From Corbicula japonica (Eukaryota > Mollusca > Bivalvia > Venerida > Cyrenidae), in contig JAZAYU010000015.1 in assembly GCA_038501625.1 (NCBI GenBank), positions 8,392,991 to 8,456,990 on the forward strand: 64,000 nt of DNA, written 5' to 3'. A program made the position numbers and the translations under genes. Of the stretch, positions 1-12,419 are shown piece by piece (position 1 is the stretch's first letter; each line of letters begins with the position of its first letter). A model generated the notes under the pieces. It saw only the letters and a program-made list of their open reading frames with translations, was not told the DNA's origin and ran no database searches.

Positions 1-1978
1 AGGAAACGTTCTAAAGTGTTAAATAATGTATGCCGCACCCCGCAAACACAGCAAGGCGAAATCTAATTCTCTAAAGCTCCCAAAATCAGTCTGCAGACAT
101 TGCAGAGTTTGGACCCCTATGTCGCTATCCCTTCTTTCACGCTTCAACCACTGCATGGACAGACAAAAACGGACCAAAAGCAGATGTCTGAAACAAGCGG
201 CTAGGTGGTTATCTCATACACAATACCTATAATACAAGAAAATGTACTTACTTTACTGAATTAGTGGTCGATGTAAACAAAACAATGCTGTTTTATCACC
301 AATTGACACCACTCTCCATGAAATGGCCGTCTTAAAGCATCGATCTTCTTACTTTAGGTTAGACCCCTTGACTATGTCTATGTAGATTTAAACGTAATAT
401 TTATTATATACTAAGTGTAGTCAATACGCATATGAAGCTTTAAACGAAATATTAATTATACGCCAACTATCATCGGACTGAGAGGTAAGGTGAACCCGAA
501 CTAGGAAAACCCTGCTAATGTGATCAGCTATACCACTCGGCACATTCTCGTACCTGCGTTTCAAAAGCTGTTATGTTACAATTTAGTACATGAAATTTCC
601 ATCGGGTGTTTATTTTAGAGCGTTCAAGACGAAGTTAATATCTGAGGATTTTTTTTTTGCAAAATAAGCAAATAACTCCTGGTTCAATGTTGTCACTGTT
701 AGGCTTGATTTCGGAGTGTCCGGACAATTTCAGTTAATAGATAAATACCTCAAAATTTTTGTCTGTGTTCTCTGCATTTCTACCGGGAGAGGGTAAAGTT
801 TAGTTAGTGTGAAATACCGGGTTGGATTTTTGAGGTTGTAATTTGTTAATGCAATCTCATTCGAAGAGTTGTCGTTCCTTACACTCACTTTACATCTCTG
901 CGAAAGGTTCAATGTCAAGATTTTTAACCAAACTAGGCAGCTTTATTGTATACAGTCATTATTATGACTTGATAAGTTTGAGGTAAAACAAATGACAGAA
1001 ATCTTCACTATCTTTCATTAAAACCAAAGAAACCCAAGCTATTTTAAATGTAGTGGGCGAACTATTTTTTTTAGTTTAAGTAAAAATAGTTGAAAGTAGT
1101 CCCAGCCTATAACAGAGGCGAATGTATATGAGCCGATAGTGTAAGAGAGTGTGGTTTATGTTGTGTACATTTCACAGAAGTGGCAATCAACTGTCATATA
1201 GTTGGTAGTTAGTCGCATGTTGGCGAACAACTTTTATATAGTTGAGCGTTCACATGTTATACTAGTTTATTGTCTCTTAGGTAGAGTGGTCATTTTGTTT
1301 GCATTTATATTATAATTAAAACAACCATTTGTCTTTAATCAATCAGTCAAAGCTCTACGTTTAAACAAAAGTGTTGACCGTCAGCAGGTTAGTTAATATA
1401 AATAAGCCGCTCTGATGGACGTTGCATTCTAATTATTTTAACTGATTGCTAACTGTTTAGTCACTATTATCATTTCGCATTAAAATCACTGAATGAACAA
1501 TAATGAGTACAAAAAGTTCTCCAACACCCAGGTCAACGCAATCACAATAATGAATTCATAAATGGTTCCCTTTGTAAGGTAATTGTTATCACAACAATTT
1601 TCCGATCCTGTGAATATGAATAAAAGCTTTCAGGAATGTTTTACTAGCTTCTGAAATAGCAAGTTGTTTATAGTGATAAAATGAATGATTGGCTTTCTTT
1701 TTTTTCTTTGAGAAAAAAAAACAAACTCGTTTTAGTTTTGTTATTGCGAAGACTTCAACGAGTCGCTTGTGCAAAGAAAGAAATAACTGATTAAAGCTGA
1801 GCTGCGGAATATAATACAGCATTAACATTTTTTAAATGTGAAGATAATTGTGATAGCAAAATAGCAGGAAATTTTAGTTCATAAAGATTTTTTCAGCGGA
1901 AATATTGAGCATCATTTGGTGTGTAAGAACACTAAAAGGAGTTCTAAGTATTCTGCAGATTGTAAAACATCGCCAACA
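1..1978. other. Non-coding flank upstream of the first receptor gene
   Basis: No convincing coding exon is seen; short open frames here lack recognisable motifs. A 41-bp stretch at 852-892 recurs at 14833-14873 (separate entry). Immediately before the first receptor gene, a pyrimidine tract ending in AG at 1895-1896 could be the acceptor of a 5'UTR exon, but no matching donor can be assigned. Confidence 0.5.
852..892 (+). repeat. 41-bp shared block, copy 1
   Basis: Matches 14833-14873 in the same orientation with two mismatches; the core AGAGTTGTCGTTCCTTACAC is identical. It lies about 1.1 kb upstream of the first receptor gene, and the other copy about 0.5 kb upstream of the third. Because those genes point in opposite directions, the block has opposite orientation relative to each, so it is more likely a small dispersed repeat than a fixed promoter element. 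Confidence 0.6.
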
Positions 1979-3274
1979 ATGACTCTCAAATGTGTCGACA
2001 CGTGGATAACATTTATTGCCATCTTCGGGACACTGTTTACGCAAGCCTTTAGTGCCTCCATTAATGACACTAAAACCCTGTTAAACGATCTTCTTGCGGA
2101 CTATGATACAGACCTGAGACCCGTCACGGACCAGTTCTCTGCAGTCAATGTCTCTGTGGCAGCTTACATAAAGAGTATACAAGAATTCGACGAAGTGCAA
2201 GAGAAGTTTTCGTTCGTCGGAGCGCTTATTTTAAGTTGGGAAGATGCAAATATGAAATGGAACGTCAATGAATATGGCGGGATTAAAACAATATCGGTGT
2301 CATATAAGAGAGTATGGGTTCCGGAATTGGTTTTGTCAAGTCCCTCCGATGATGTTAGTACGCTTGGTCAAAGCTGGAACAAGATACGTTATTATTCGAA
2401 TGGATTCGCGACCTGGGTTCCAGTTGACTTGATTGAGAGCACGTGTGCGGTAAACGTAAAGAACTACCCGTTCGACACCCAAGTGTGCATCACTTCTTTC
2501 AACACTGTTGGTTACGAGAAAAGTGAAGTTCTGCTAAATCCAGCAAAAACAGAATTCGACCGTTCAGTTTATCAAGAAAACTCTCTTTGGAAAATTGTCA
2601 AAACCAGAGTTAGTGTCCAGGATGTCGGGGGATCATCGCAGCTTAACTTATCAATAACTCTGAAACGGAAACCCTCTTTTGTTATCGTCAACTTAGTTTT
2701 ACCTATTTTGTTCATGAGTCTCCTTAATGTTTTGGTTTTTCTTCTGGTTCCCGAATCTGGGGAAAGGGTTTCGTATTGCGTTACCGTTCTGCTGGCTATT
2801 GCTGTGTTTATGACAATCGTAAGTGACATGTTACCTAGAAGCTCGGAACCAGTTCCGATGATCTCTTACAAACTGATGATAGATATGGTTATCAGCTCCC
2901 TAATAGTACTTGTGACCATTCTAAACTTAAGACTGTACAATAACAACAAAGAGGACCTTGTTCCAATATGGTTACAAAAACTGCATTACTGTCTTACATG
3001 CAAGACTTGTAAAACGACAAGGGTATTCCGTCTTCGAAACAGAAAAACCGAAGAAACACCATCCAAAATAAAGGCCATGGTTTTAGCCGAGGATACAACC
3101 GCTGAATCCGAAAATGAAAATAAATTACGTCATCTTTGTGACGTCATCGAGAGAGTAGATACGGTGACGTGGAAACAGATCAGCTGTATGGTGGACTGGA
3201 TGTCGTTCATAATGTTTACATTGGCATCCGTTATCAGTTTCTTTGCATTTCTGGTTGCCACATTAAGCGACTGA
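1979..3274 (+). CDS. Intronless nicotinic-receptor-like Cys-loop channel subunit 1
   Basis: Predicted 431-residue pentameric ligand-gated channel subunit in the plasma membrane. The start is the ATG at 1979; an upstream in-frame extension from 1916 begins with TTG and would bury the signal peptide (residues 1-25). The extracellular domain holds the Cys-loop C156-C170 with YPFD inside. M1 is about 233-257. M2 (about 262-283) begins GER and has the 9' leucine and a 20' aspartate, as in cation channels. M3 is about 294-317 and M4 about 405-428; the M3-M4 loop is short (about 85 residues). Loop C has no vicinal cysteines, and the loop B region reads FNTVGYEKS instead of the tryptophan-containing nicotinic motif, so acetylcholine may not be the ligand. 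The family assignment is firm; ligand and partners are unknown. One uninterrupted exon, unlike vertebrate nicotinic genes. Confidence 0.93.
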   Translation: MTLKCVDTWITFIAIFGTLFTQAFSASINDTKTLLNDLLADYDTDLRPVTDQFSAVNVSVAAYIKSIQEFDEVQEKFSFVGALILSWEDANMKWNVNEYGGIKTISVSYKRVWVPELVLSSPSDDVSTLGQSWNKIRYYSNGFATWVPVDLIESTCAVNVKNYPFDTQVCITSFNTVGYEKSEVLLNPAKTEFDRSVYQENSLWKIVKTRVSVQDVGGSSQLNLSITLKRKPSFVIVNLVLPILFMSLLNVLVFLLVPESGERVSYCVTVLLAIAVFMTIVSDMLPRSSEPVPMISYKLMIDMVISSLIVLVTILNLRLYNNNKEDLVPIWLQKLHYCLTCKTCKTTRVFRLRNRKTEETPSKIKAMVLAEDTTAESENENKLRHLCDVIERVDTVTWKQISCMVDWMSFIMFTLASVISFFAFLVATLSD

Positions 3275-3279
3275 CTTGA

Positions 3280-3285
3280 AATAAA
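3280..3285 (+). terminator. AATAAA poly(A) signal candidate of channel gene 1
   Basis: AATAAA begins six bases after the stop codon. If used, the 3'UTR would be only about 20-30 nt; further AATAAA hexamers occur around 3630, so the true site is uncertain. Confidence 0.35.
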
Positions 3286-4006
3286 ACTCTTACGCACAAA
3301 AGAAGAATAAGAAGAATACGTCAACTGCATTATTCAGGGAGCACCTGTAATTTACATTTTAATTTTGTTGAATACATTATCATTATGTTGTTTGCTTTAA
3401 ATTAACTTCAATATAAAAAAATGTATTCGCTATGTTTCACTATATTCCGTCGGAGCAATGAATGTATTTATCGCGAGCATAAAAAGTGTCATATCGGAGA
3501 TAGCTGACGCTTGTTGGATAGCCGTAGTTTGCCGAGTGACAACGGTCTTGACTTACACCCCACCCCTTGGGACGCTGTGATTTTTTTCCTGCAAACTTGT
3601 TAAGAAGAACCCATTATTTGTTTACATTCAATAAATTAAAATAAAAGATTATCTTCTTGGATGAATTGTTATCTAATTTAATTTTATAGTTAGATTATTT
3701 AAGTTGTTGTCAAAACACTGGATTGTGGACTTTACCTTAATATGTAAACTAATTAAAGTTTAAAGTTATTAGTTTATTTTATCTTTATAATTAGAAACAA
3801 TGAAACAAAAACAAAATAAACAAATAAAGGAAGACAAACTCCAATATTTCACTTGGAAATTTCAATTTAAATTAAACAATGAAACAATGAAGTCAAATGA
3901 AGCTCTTGGGGCTTCCAACGGGAAATGTGACGTTCGGGATAAAGTACTTCATGGTGCTGGTCACATTTCAGGAAAGAAAATATAAGGTGTTTCAAATATC
4001 AAATGG

Positions 4007-4254
4007 GGCGCGTCGCGGGAAGAGGTACCTTCGGACAGTTGACGTCAATTATTGAAATGTTGTCATAAAGTTAAGCAGACGACATTAATTATTATGCATT
4101 TAGAGTTAAAAATACCATAAAATTGTCAAACTTTATAATAAAATCACTTTTTAGTACTAACAAAATAATGATAAATGTAAGTTCTTTCCAAATATAGTAA
4201 CAACTGAAATAGAAAAATAAATTTTACCGAAGGTACCTTTTCCCGTGACGCACC
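4007..4254. mobile_element. 248-bp inverted-repeat MITE
   Basis: The ends form a 28-bp terminal inverted repeat with three mismatches; both arms share AGGTACCTTCGG at the inner edge and a GCGTC-containing outer end. The interior is AT-rich and non-coding. No clear target duplication is visible, so the transposon superfamily is not assigned. Confidence 0.7.
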
Positions 4255-5471
4255 CTAAATATATTATATAAACCGTAAAAACTTTAAACAAAGTTAATGT
4301 GATGTAGTATACTTACACAGTCAACCTATGAGTAAATATATTTGAAGCAAAAGTTGTTAATAGCGTTACTAAGTAAACGCAGCAAAATTCAGTCACAACA
4401 ATTCCTAAAATGTACTGATTCGTCCAAATTTTAGGCCTTTTAGAACTTCGCTCCTGTTCAGTCATTGATACATTCTATCAATAGCGGTCACGTCATCAAG
4501 CTTACATAGACCTCTATCATAAGAACGCATAACAATCCTAATCAGGATTTTTTGTCTTCATACGCGGAGTTAACAGTCCGCAATGTAGTTACGTCAATTA
4601 ACCGTAGACAAATGAATAAATATGGTATTTTTGTCGATTTAGTTTAGAAACGTATCAGATAGCCCGTAATATTCAGTTGTATATCCCTTATTTTAAGTCT
4701 AATGTGACTTTTGAACACTGTCTTATATCTGTATGTAAGAGCGGATCTAGAGGCATTCTATAAATAGCGGTCACGTCATCAAGCTAACTAGTCCCAATCC
4801 CAGTGTACTTTGAGCGAAAGTACACAGGTCAATGTGATGATCACGTGGCCGGTGTGTACACAATGGTCATTGATAGGCATTTTATAGCAGTGCAGTGAAT
4901 TTTAACCATAACTGAGACATATAAGTAGTCCACCCTGATATGTGATTAGGCAGCAACTAAATTTTCTTAACTTTGTTGACCAAAAATGGTTTCCTGAAAA
5001 AAACGTATTATTATTAAACTCGCAATGCAAATATAGAATTGCAGATGTTTTTTTTTAATTCAACGGTTGGTGAGAAATAAATCTCTGTTTGCTGTTTAAA
5101 AACAACATTTTCATTTGCATTTTTATCCAAACACAAAAACAATGTTTACGTCAGCGATCATCAGCCGTTTATATCCGGATTATAAGGTTATTACTGTTTT
5201 CTTTAATGATTAGGAAACGATTAGTTTAACAACAAACCGTAATAGAGAACTGCCTTTTCTTTGTATGGGGTTTATTGACAATCAGTTATTTGGAAAAATA
5301 GTAATGGCATTATATTGAATGGTAAGGGTTAATCAATAAATCTCAAAGTGTAGCAATAATAACAATGTCAAGATTGCAAAGGTAAATTAATTCCTTCTAC
5401 TATCTGGCTGTGTGATAGTTTAAGTTCTTCTGCTTGTGGCTCCTGATATGATTTTGAAACCTTCTTTATTT

Positions 5472-5560
5472 TCCCGGCTAGCTCAGTTGGTTACGTCGCA
5501 GGAATTGCAGGGCTAGGCGCTGTCGCCGTGACGGTGCGGGTTCGCTCCCAGCTACAGGCA
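5472..5560 (+). repeat. tRNA-like element, plus-strand copy
   Basis: The 89-bp block contains a pol III A-box-like TAGCTCAGTTGG and a B-box-like GGGTTCGCTCCC about 50 bp downstream. The acceptor ends do not pair and the anticodon arm is not well formed, so this is not a functional tRNA. The same 89 bp occurs on the minus strand at 18296-18384. Probably the head of a tRNA-derived SINE or an ancient tRNA pseudogene. Confidence 0.6.
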
Positions 5561-6226
5561 CTATCATTTTTATTAACATCGTGTACATTTAATTGTTTCG
5601 CGTCACGAGAAATGGCGTTTTCGTGCAGCAGACGTTAATCTTGGATATTGCGTCGTAAGTTATGCAGATCACACTGTCTTTATGTATTTAGCTAAATTTA
5701 ACGTTATGTAGCCAAAACGCGCAAAAAATCACCTTTTAGTATGAGAAAAATGGTAATTGTATGCTTTTACCAAAATATAATGACATCAGTAACTAAAATC
5801 TCAAAATACATCACCGAAGACAACATTTCGTGTGAGGTTCCTGGATTATGCTGAAAAGACATACGAAGATTTTGGAACATCCCTCGAATACCCAAAAGTT
5901 TGATTTATTCAACAGATTTGTCTGTTACGTCAGTTCTGGTTCTAAACCTAATGGGCTTTTCAAGGTTAATCGCCTATTTAAAAAGTCTTATTTGATACTG
6001 TTAATACTATGTGTTTCAATAAACACAAGTGGCAAAACAGATACTAATATGGTAAAAGAATAAGTAGTTTTTGAATATTAAAAAGGATGGTAATAGTGAA
6101 CATTTAACAACGATTAATGTGATGCCGACGGATATGAAAAAAAAACTGTAAATGTTTGAAGAGAAGTGGTACAAAAAGACGCTTTGATTTTAATTGGGAT
6201 TTCAAGCTGTATAAATCGATATTACG

Positions 6227-7528
6227 ATGGATTCGTGTGTTTTTAAATTGTTATGTTTTATGTTGGTCATACAAGATTTTGTCAATGGGGCTACAATAAA
6301 TGATACTCTAACCCTTCTCGGCGATCTAAGCGCAAATTACAATAAAAATGTGCGACCAGTAAACGATCAAAGTCAGAAAATTGATGTCAATATCGTTCTT
6401 TACATGAAATCAATCCAAGAATTTGACGAAGTTCAAGAAAAGTTCTCTTTTGTTGGAGCTCTGGGTTGTTCCTGGAAAGATGACATAATGACTTGGGATC
6501 CAAACCTTTACGGCGGTTTGGCAAGTGTCACTGTATCATATGATGACGTATGGGTCCCAGAATTGACACTGTCAAGTCCATCGGATGCAACCGCAACCAT
6601 AGGTAAAAGATCAGATCGAGTTCGATTCAATCCAAATGGAATATCAGAGTGGATCCCGTCAAGTTTAATTCAAAGCACGTGCTCCGTGGACGTCCGTTAT
6701 TATCCGTTCGACATCCAGAAGTGCACTACATCATTTACCTCCCTTGGATACAAAAATTACGAAGTTACTTTAAAAGCGCCACGAAATACAATAGATTTTC
6801 TTATATACCAAGAAAACAGTCTGTGGAAAATCGAAGGATCTGAAGTAAGTACCAAACTTTTGAGCGGAGGAGGTGAGTCCGAAATCGAATTTACAGTCAG
6901 TCTTAGCAGAAAGCCTACGTTTGTGGTTGTTAACGTGCTAATGCCAATACTTGTTCTCAGTCTTCTGAACACACTGGTATTTATGCTGGTTCCGGAATCA
7001 GGGGAGAGAATTGGCTACTGTGTTACAACATTGCTGGCGATTGCTGTTTACATGACCATTGTCAGCGATATGTTGCCCCAAACTTCGGAACCAGTACCGT
7101 TAATCTCCTACAAACTTATGATGGACATGATGGTCAGCTCGTTGATTGTGTTGGTGACAATTCTTAACATGAGCATTCACAACAAACCAGACGAGCGACC
7201 TGTTCCTAAATGGCTTCAAACTATGTATAGCATTCTCAGCGGAAAGAGTTGCACGAAACATAAAGTTCAACCTCAAGCTGAAAAACATGGGAAATCCAAA
7301 GAAAATTCAGGTGTTTTGGTGGTGACGGAAATACCCAATTCTACATTGCAGGAAGTGCTTGAGCACAATAATAAGACGAACGAGGCTGTTGTCAACAACG
7401 AGGAGAACGGGCTCACGTGGAAGATGATTGCAAACATGTTTGATTGGATAGCACTAATTGGATTTACTCTGGTGTCTGTGTTAAGTTTTATCATATTCAT
7501 TGCTTTAACGAGAGCACCAACTCAGTAA
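6227..7528 (+). CDS. Intronless nicotinic-receptor-like Cys-loop channel subunit 2
   Basis: Predicted 433-residue channel subunit, paralogous to the gene at 1979-3274; both share EFDEVQEKFSFVGAL in the extracellular domain. The start is the ATG at 6227, followed by a hydrophobic signal peptide (about residues 1-21). The Cys-loop is C152-C166 with YYPFD inside. M1-M3 lie at about 230-315 and M4 is near the C-terminus. M2 begins GERIGY: glycine replaces serine at 2', while threonine 6', leucine 9' and aspartate 20' are kept, consistent with a cation pore of slightly different lining. Loop C lacks vicinal cysteines and reads through a glycine-rich GGGESE stretch. Single exon. A perfect 31-nt palindrome and AATAAA follow in the 3' region. 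Ligand unknown. Confidence 0.93.
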   Translation: MDSCVFKLLCFMLVIQDFVNGATINDTLTLLGDLSANYNKNVRPVNDQSQKIDVNIVLYMKSIQEFDEVQEKFSFVGALGCSWKDDIMTWDPNLYGGLASVTVSYDDVWVPELTLSSPSDATATIGKRSDRVRFNPNGISEWIPSSLIQSTCSVDVRYYPFDIQKCTTSFTSLGYKNYEVTLKAPRNTIDFLIYQENSLWKIEGSEVSTKLLSGGGESEIEFTVSLSRKPTFVVVNVLMPILVLSLLNTLVFMLVPESGERIGYCVTTLLAIAVYMTIVSDMLPQTSEPVPLISYKLMMDMMVSSLIVLVTILNMSIHNKPDERPVPKWLQTMYSILSGKSCTKHKVQPQAEKHGKSKENSGVLVVTEIPNSTLQEVLEHNNKTNEAVVNNEENGLTWKMIANMFDWIALIGFTLVSVLSFIIFIALTRAPTQ

Positions 7529-7602
7529 AGAAACACCGCAAGCAAAATGTATTGCAATGCAAGATGAAAATATTTAAATACTAACCAAAATTAAGTAATA
7601 AC

Positions 7603-7633
7603 CAGTTATTTAATACTAAGTATTAAATAACTG
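7603..7633. promoter_or_regulatory. Perfect 31-nt palindrome in the 3' region of channel gene 2
   Basis: Fifteen-base arms beginning CAGTTATTTAATACT flank a single A and are perfectly complementary. It begins 75 bases after the stop codon and abuts AATAAA at 7634-7639, so transcribed RNA would form a 15-bp AU-rich stem next to the likely cleavage signal. The function is inferred only. Confidence 0.55.
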
Positions 7634-7639
7634 AATAAA
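7634..7639 (+). terminator. AATAAA poly(A) signal candidate of channel gene 2
   Basis: Hexamer 106 bases after the stop codon, immediately downstream of the 31-nt palindrome. Confidence 0.5.
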
Positions 7640-8389
7640 TCAGTCAAGATAACCCATTTTCTTAGCAAAAATAACAAGACTGTTGCGTGTTTTATGTTGT
7701 TCTTAATTTTTAAAGTTTTATGTTAAAAGTGTGTTCATACATAGATTTTTTTATTTCCATTATGTATGTAGGACTTTTTGTCAGTTTCATTTACTTTTAA
7801 TTTTTAAAAGCATACAATTGGAAACATTTTTTTTTCTAAATCATCAACAAAGTTTAGCAAAAATCAAAATGTTTTCCTAACGTTTTACGCTGTATGCCAA
7901 GAAAAAAAAGAAAACAGGTCTTCAAGTTGTTATTGCGTGTCCTTTAGTGACTTACTTTTTGGATGTGTGGGGATACTGTGTCTGCAGGATGTGGCCATTC
8001 CTGATATGCATATTTCACTTTTTTAAAGTCTAGATGTATGTGCGTCCGCGAAATCCATGTGACCTACTTGGCCTATTGACAAGTTGTATTTCTGTCTGCG
8101 ACCACTTAGTGATATATAGTCAAATCGTCTATGCGAGACATTTTTGCCATACTTTATATCCAATATGTATTTCAGTTTGCGACCCAAGAAGCTTATTGCA
8201 TTGTCAAGCCAAACATGGGGTTTCATAATGATCATATTAAGACCATAGCACTTGGAGTAGGAACAGCAAGAACGCGAAAACAGGAATAGGAGAAACAGGT
8301 CGAGCTTCCACTTCTAATATACTCATTTCTCTATAAACCTTCACATCTCTTAAGCCCAAATCATGAAAACATAGAGGTACGCTAAGTGA

Positions 8390-8600
8390 GCAACTGTTGA
8401 TGGGTTAATCGCCAAGCATACAAAGCACTGTAGAATACCTTGCATGTAACCTTTCGTTTTGATCTAACAGCTGTTTTACAAATAACGTGGTGAAAATTAT
8501 ATTCAATGTGCCTTTTATTTTATTAAATTTATATATCTAATTTCCATAAAGTACTGGTTAAGAAATACCTTGTTGCAGTAGTATTTTAAACTATCTGAGT
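8390..8600 (+). repeat. Direct duplication, copy 1 (partner about 11610-11815)
   Basis: Both copies run from a GATG.TTAAT stretch through GCACTGTAGAATA/GCGCTGTAGAATA, GTAACCTTTC and a later AATACCTT with similar spacing, about 3.2 kb apart. They are clearly homologous but diverged with small indels. Confidence 0.55.
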
Positions 8601-9929
8601 TGCAGAAAGTTTATCTGAATTTAAGTTCGCGATATCCCGGTTTTTAAATCTTCTCTTTTATGCAAAGATTATCTCTTATTAAATTATGAGGGAGTGAAGT
8701 GCACAAAGTGGAAACAAATCATAAGTTGATAAAGAGAACACCTAAAAGTATTTGATTTAAGCTTCTCTTCTTTAAAAACGCCACACGAGTTTGTAATATA
8801 TCAAAAAAGATTTTTAAGATTTTTAAAGGACTATATAAGGGAAGTCTGAACATAAACAATATGCAATTCAAATGACGATACGATGTAACAAAGCATTGCA
8901 GAAAAACACTTATCGACGAAATTGTAAGTTTTAGTTCTAATCGACCTCGGTTTTAAACCTCGTATTTCTAATTAAATGAAGATCTAATAGGCTAATAGAA
9001 TCTTAATGAAAATGGTCGTAGATCATAGATGTTTTTCTAGAACGTTATGAATTATTAATTAATACAGACCAGGAAAAAAAGAGTTCAACGGACCAAAGCG
9101 AAAGTTCAAGTTAAGTAAAGCGAAAACGTTTTACATACACTGTAGAATATCACAGCACTTCGAAAACATTACAATCTACAGCTACGCAGGATGACTTAAA
9201 GACTAATTGAAACTTAAACAGCAACCTCCAAAGTCATGACGATCTAACGTAATATTCTGAGGTTAAATAAATAATTTGTAGGAAATAGAAGAAAGGATAT
9301 GCGTCACCATTTGTGTTGGTTCACTTGAAAAAAGTAACCTGCCTTATAACCTTGCTTTTGTTCTCTGTCGTTATGAATAGAACACATTTATGTCAATGCA
9401 ATAACGTAGGCGTTGATTTATCCGTTTTTCCTCACTCTCTTTTAATTAAATTACATTATGAATAATTGTCAATTTGTCAGTATTAAGCACTAATTTATTT
9501 GTAAGGACAACTTAAACGTATTAATTTAAAACCCATTAACGTCTAGCGTCTCAAATTTAGGACAATTATGGAATTTAGTTTTATTTTAGAAGTTACCTTA
9601 CAAATTTTACTGATCATTATGATGCCCTAAAGTTTTGATGCAAATCACATAATATTATGTATACAAACTGCGATGTATATCGTGTATATGTATTTGTATC
9701 AAATCGGAATGTTTTGAACTATGTTCAAGGACACCAACCTCACACTTGCCAAGTCACATATTAACGAAGACTAAGTAGCATTGTTGAAACTCCAACGCAT
9801 CCATTACCCGACATTGTTCTATGAATAAAGCAAGTCAGCAATGGCACCTAGGTTCTTGATGACTGTACTGAGACATGTGCACCTTGAGTTGAATCAGCAC
9901 GAGTGATGACGCGAATCCAAGAAACTAAT

Positions 9930-10165
9930 GGAGCTCTTCTTCGACCTTTTTAAAAAAAATGAAATATGCATATCAGGGATGGCCACATCCAGCATACACA
10001 GCCTCCCCACACAGCCAAATAGTAGAGAGGAAAGGAGAGCATGGTATTACAATAATCAGTTTCAAAATGGAGGCCACAAACAAATAACGAAAGTGAGAAC
10101 CAGAGGGGTTACCGCCTTGGAACGGTCAGTGGCAAAACAAATTGCACCAACCTCACACTAGTTGG
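9930..10165 (+). repeat. Dispersed repeat (copies near 7965-8020 inverted, and 59440-59610)
   Basis: The stretch ATGCATATCAGGGATGGCC and the following CCCCACACAGCC recur as an inverted copy near 7965-8020. CCCCACACAGCC with a later GAGGGGTTACCG recurs near 59450-59560. The open frame across 9928-10161 is therefore treated as repeat sequence, not a gene. Confidence 0.5.
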
Positions 10166-11609
10166 TGTATTGAAAAAAAACAAGGCTAAATGTAAAACAA
10201 AATATGTGCATACATGTACCATTTACATATAGATTAGTTTAGTTCTCAAACAAAGTTCAATCTTCGTTTGGTGTTTGATGTTTGGTGTTCATAAATTATT
10301 AATCATTACAAGTAATAAATTGGTTTTGACAGCTTTAATCTCTATCGACTACCTATGATGATTTAAATTTTCCTAAAGGAAACAAGATGCTTTTATTCTT
10401 CAGAGATGAGGATGATTAATTCCAAGGTTTCGTTACGCGTATTGATTGAGAAAAAGCGATGGGGCTTAACAGAATAGAATTTTGACATGGGATTTGATCA
10501 TATGAGTTATGGGATCTCGAGAGACGGCAAAGGCAAACAATAAACATAAATTGAAGCTTTTGAGTACTTGCTGTTTGTTTTCGATCTAATTGACTTTACA
10601 CGAGTTTTAATGTTATAGTGAACAGTTAAGCTTTTAAGGACCCTTTTTTACAATTTTCTCACTAACTTTTATGCTGTTTTCAAATTTGTACCCCACAATG
10701 AGTTTACATTTTTTCGATGGGTTGGAGTTTCTAAGGCTATTTTAATACTACCATTTTATTTGATAGTATTCTGGTAAATTTAAGGAAGAAATTCAGACGT
10801 TTTCATTGTTTCCACTCTGGAGCTCTTTTAACCAAAAAAAAGAAAACACATTGAACTAAAAAGACATTTAAAAGGATAAGAATCAATGGTATATACATTA
10901 AGTTAAGTCAGTAAAAGATGTCTTAAACAGCTGACGTAAATCGTGGAAATGACGTAATGAAGTTGAACAGAAGACATTGCTTATTATTAATTTTACGGTA
11001 AAATTAACATTATGAAAACAAATAAACGTTGTCACAATATTACAGTTATGAAAAAATAAGAGATAATTGTAAATTCTCAAATTTGGTAACAACTAAATTG
11101 TCAACTAAGACGACGTAAGCGGCCTTATTCCGATACCCTTTCCACCAAATGGAGCATATAATGTTTACTAGCCTGTTTGATAAAATTCTATTAAACTTAT
11201 AGTGGCTCCCACAAATGCATAGATTGCCAGCGTTGCACCTTAAAAACGAATCCAAAATGCCTTCACTATAGTCAGACATACCGCTTCTCTGAATTTTCAA
11301 ATTTATCGAGTCGACAATCAATAATAATAATGAATGGAAAATGACTCCTTATTGATTTACAGAGACTAAGAACTGCAAATGTTTGCTATCGGTCGGGATA
11401 AATATTTACAAATCATTAGCACTCACGAAGTTTTACATAAAACAATTTATAATAAACAGTCATTAATACCTGTGTTTTAGAAAGAACGTTCTTATTTTTT
11501 CCAAGCCAATGGTTAACTTTGTAGTTTTCTTTTTGTCTAGTAGTATTATCTTCTTTAAACAATTTTAAAGAAAATTCAGAAAACGTCGCATTCGGACAAC
11601 ACTGTCAAA

Positions 11610-11815
11610 AACGTTGTAGATGCATTAATAACCAGGCATGCAGAGCGCTGTAGAATATCATGTTGGTAACCTTTCTTTTTGAATATACAGATGGTTTTGT
11701 CGAAATGCGTGGAGAAATTAGCATTGCCCTTTATTTTCTTATTTTTAAAAATTAAGTCTCAATAAACAAATTGTAGGTGAAATACCTTATTTCAATAGTA
11801 CTTTTGAACTGCAAC
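11610..11815 (+). repeat. Direct duplication, copy 2 (partner about 8390-8600)
   Basis: See the partner copy. Shared landmarks are GCTGTAGAATATCATG, GGTAACCTTTC and GTGAAATACCTTATTTCAA, in the same order. Confidence 0.55.
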
Positions 11816-12419
11816 TGTATTTGTGAAATAAATCTGGGTAGAGGTAAACTTGCTAAACTTTTTTTCTTAATTTGTGGTACCAATAACAATGTGTTAATTT
11901 TTTTCTGTTTAATGAAGATGACGTTCATTGAAATCTTTAACTTTTGCTTCAAGCTCTAGAAAAGCGAACAAGCTGTGAGATATAAACCCCTTTATATTTA
12001 GCACGAGGAACATCACTGTCGAAAACGGAAAATTTACAATATTAAAATTAAATTGATCCCTTGATATAATTTTAAGTAACTATTTTTTTTTATTTTTTCA
12101 TATGAAATAACATATTTTTCAAAAGCAATGTTTTATATCCATTGGAGCCTGTTCTCAGAACAGTGTAGTATTGTATAGCGCGTGTAAGTACAGCACAGCA
12201 GGGCACAACTGTTGAGTACAATACAGTAGTGGCGACGCAACACGTTTAACACATATTTTTTGTATTTTTTTATTTAAGAGTTTAAAAAGTTAAAATATTA
12301 AAATCACATACATGTAGTTTTAAATTGTCAACATTTCTTGTATCACTTGAACTTGTAGTTCCTCAGACAAGTGTTTTCAATTAAGTTCTGCTCATTGGCA
12401 GTCCCCTTCATTTAACCGG

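Larger units (their letters stand above)
3286..6226. other. Intergenic region between channel genes 1 and 2
   Basis: No coding exon recognised. It contains an inverted-repeat element (4007-4254), a roughly 36-bp direct repeat sharing TAGCGGTCACGTCATCAAGC (near 4470-4505 and 4752-4788), and a tRNA-like element (5472-5560). A 71-residue open frame at 5848-6063 has no recognised domain and was not called. Confidence 0.5.

Noticed and set aside
1916..1978. In-frame extension of channel gene 1 upstream of 1979
   Set aside because: It begins with TTG, not ATG, and would place about 21 polar residues before the signal peptide.
9928..10161. 77-residue open frame
   Set aside because: Lies within a dispersed repeat that also occurs inverted near 7965-8020 and near 59450; no domain recognised.
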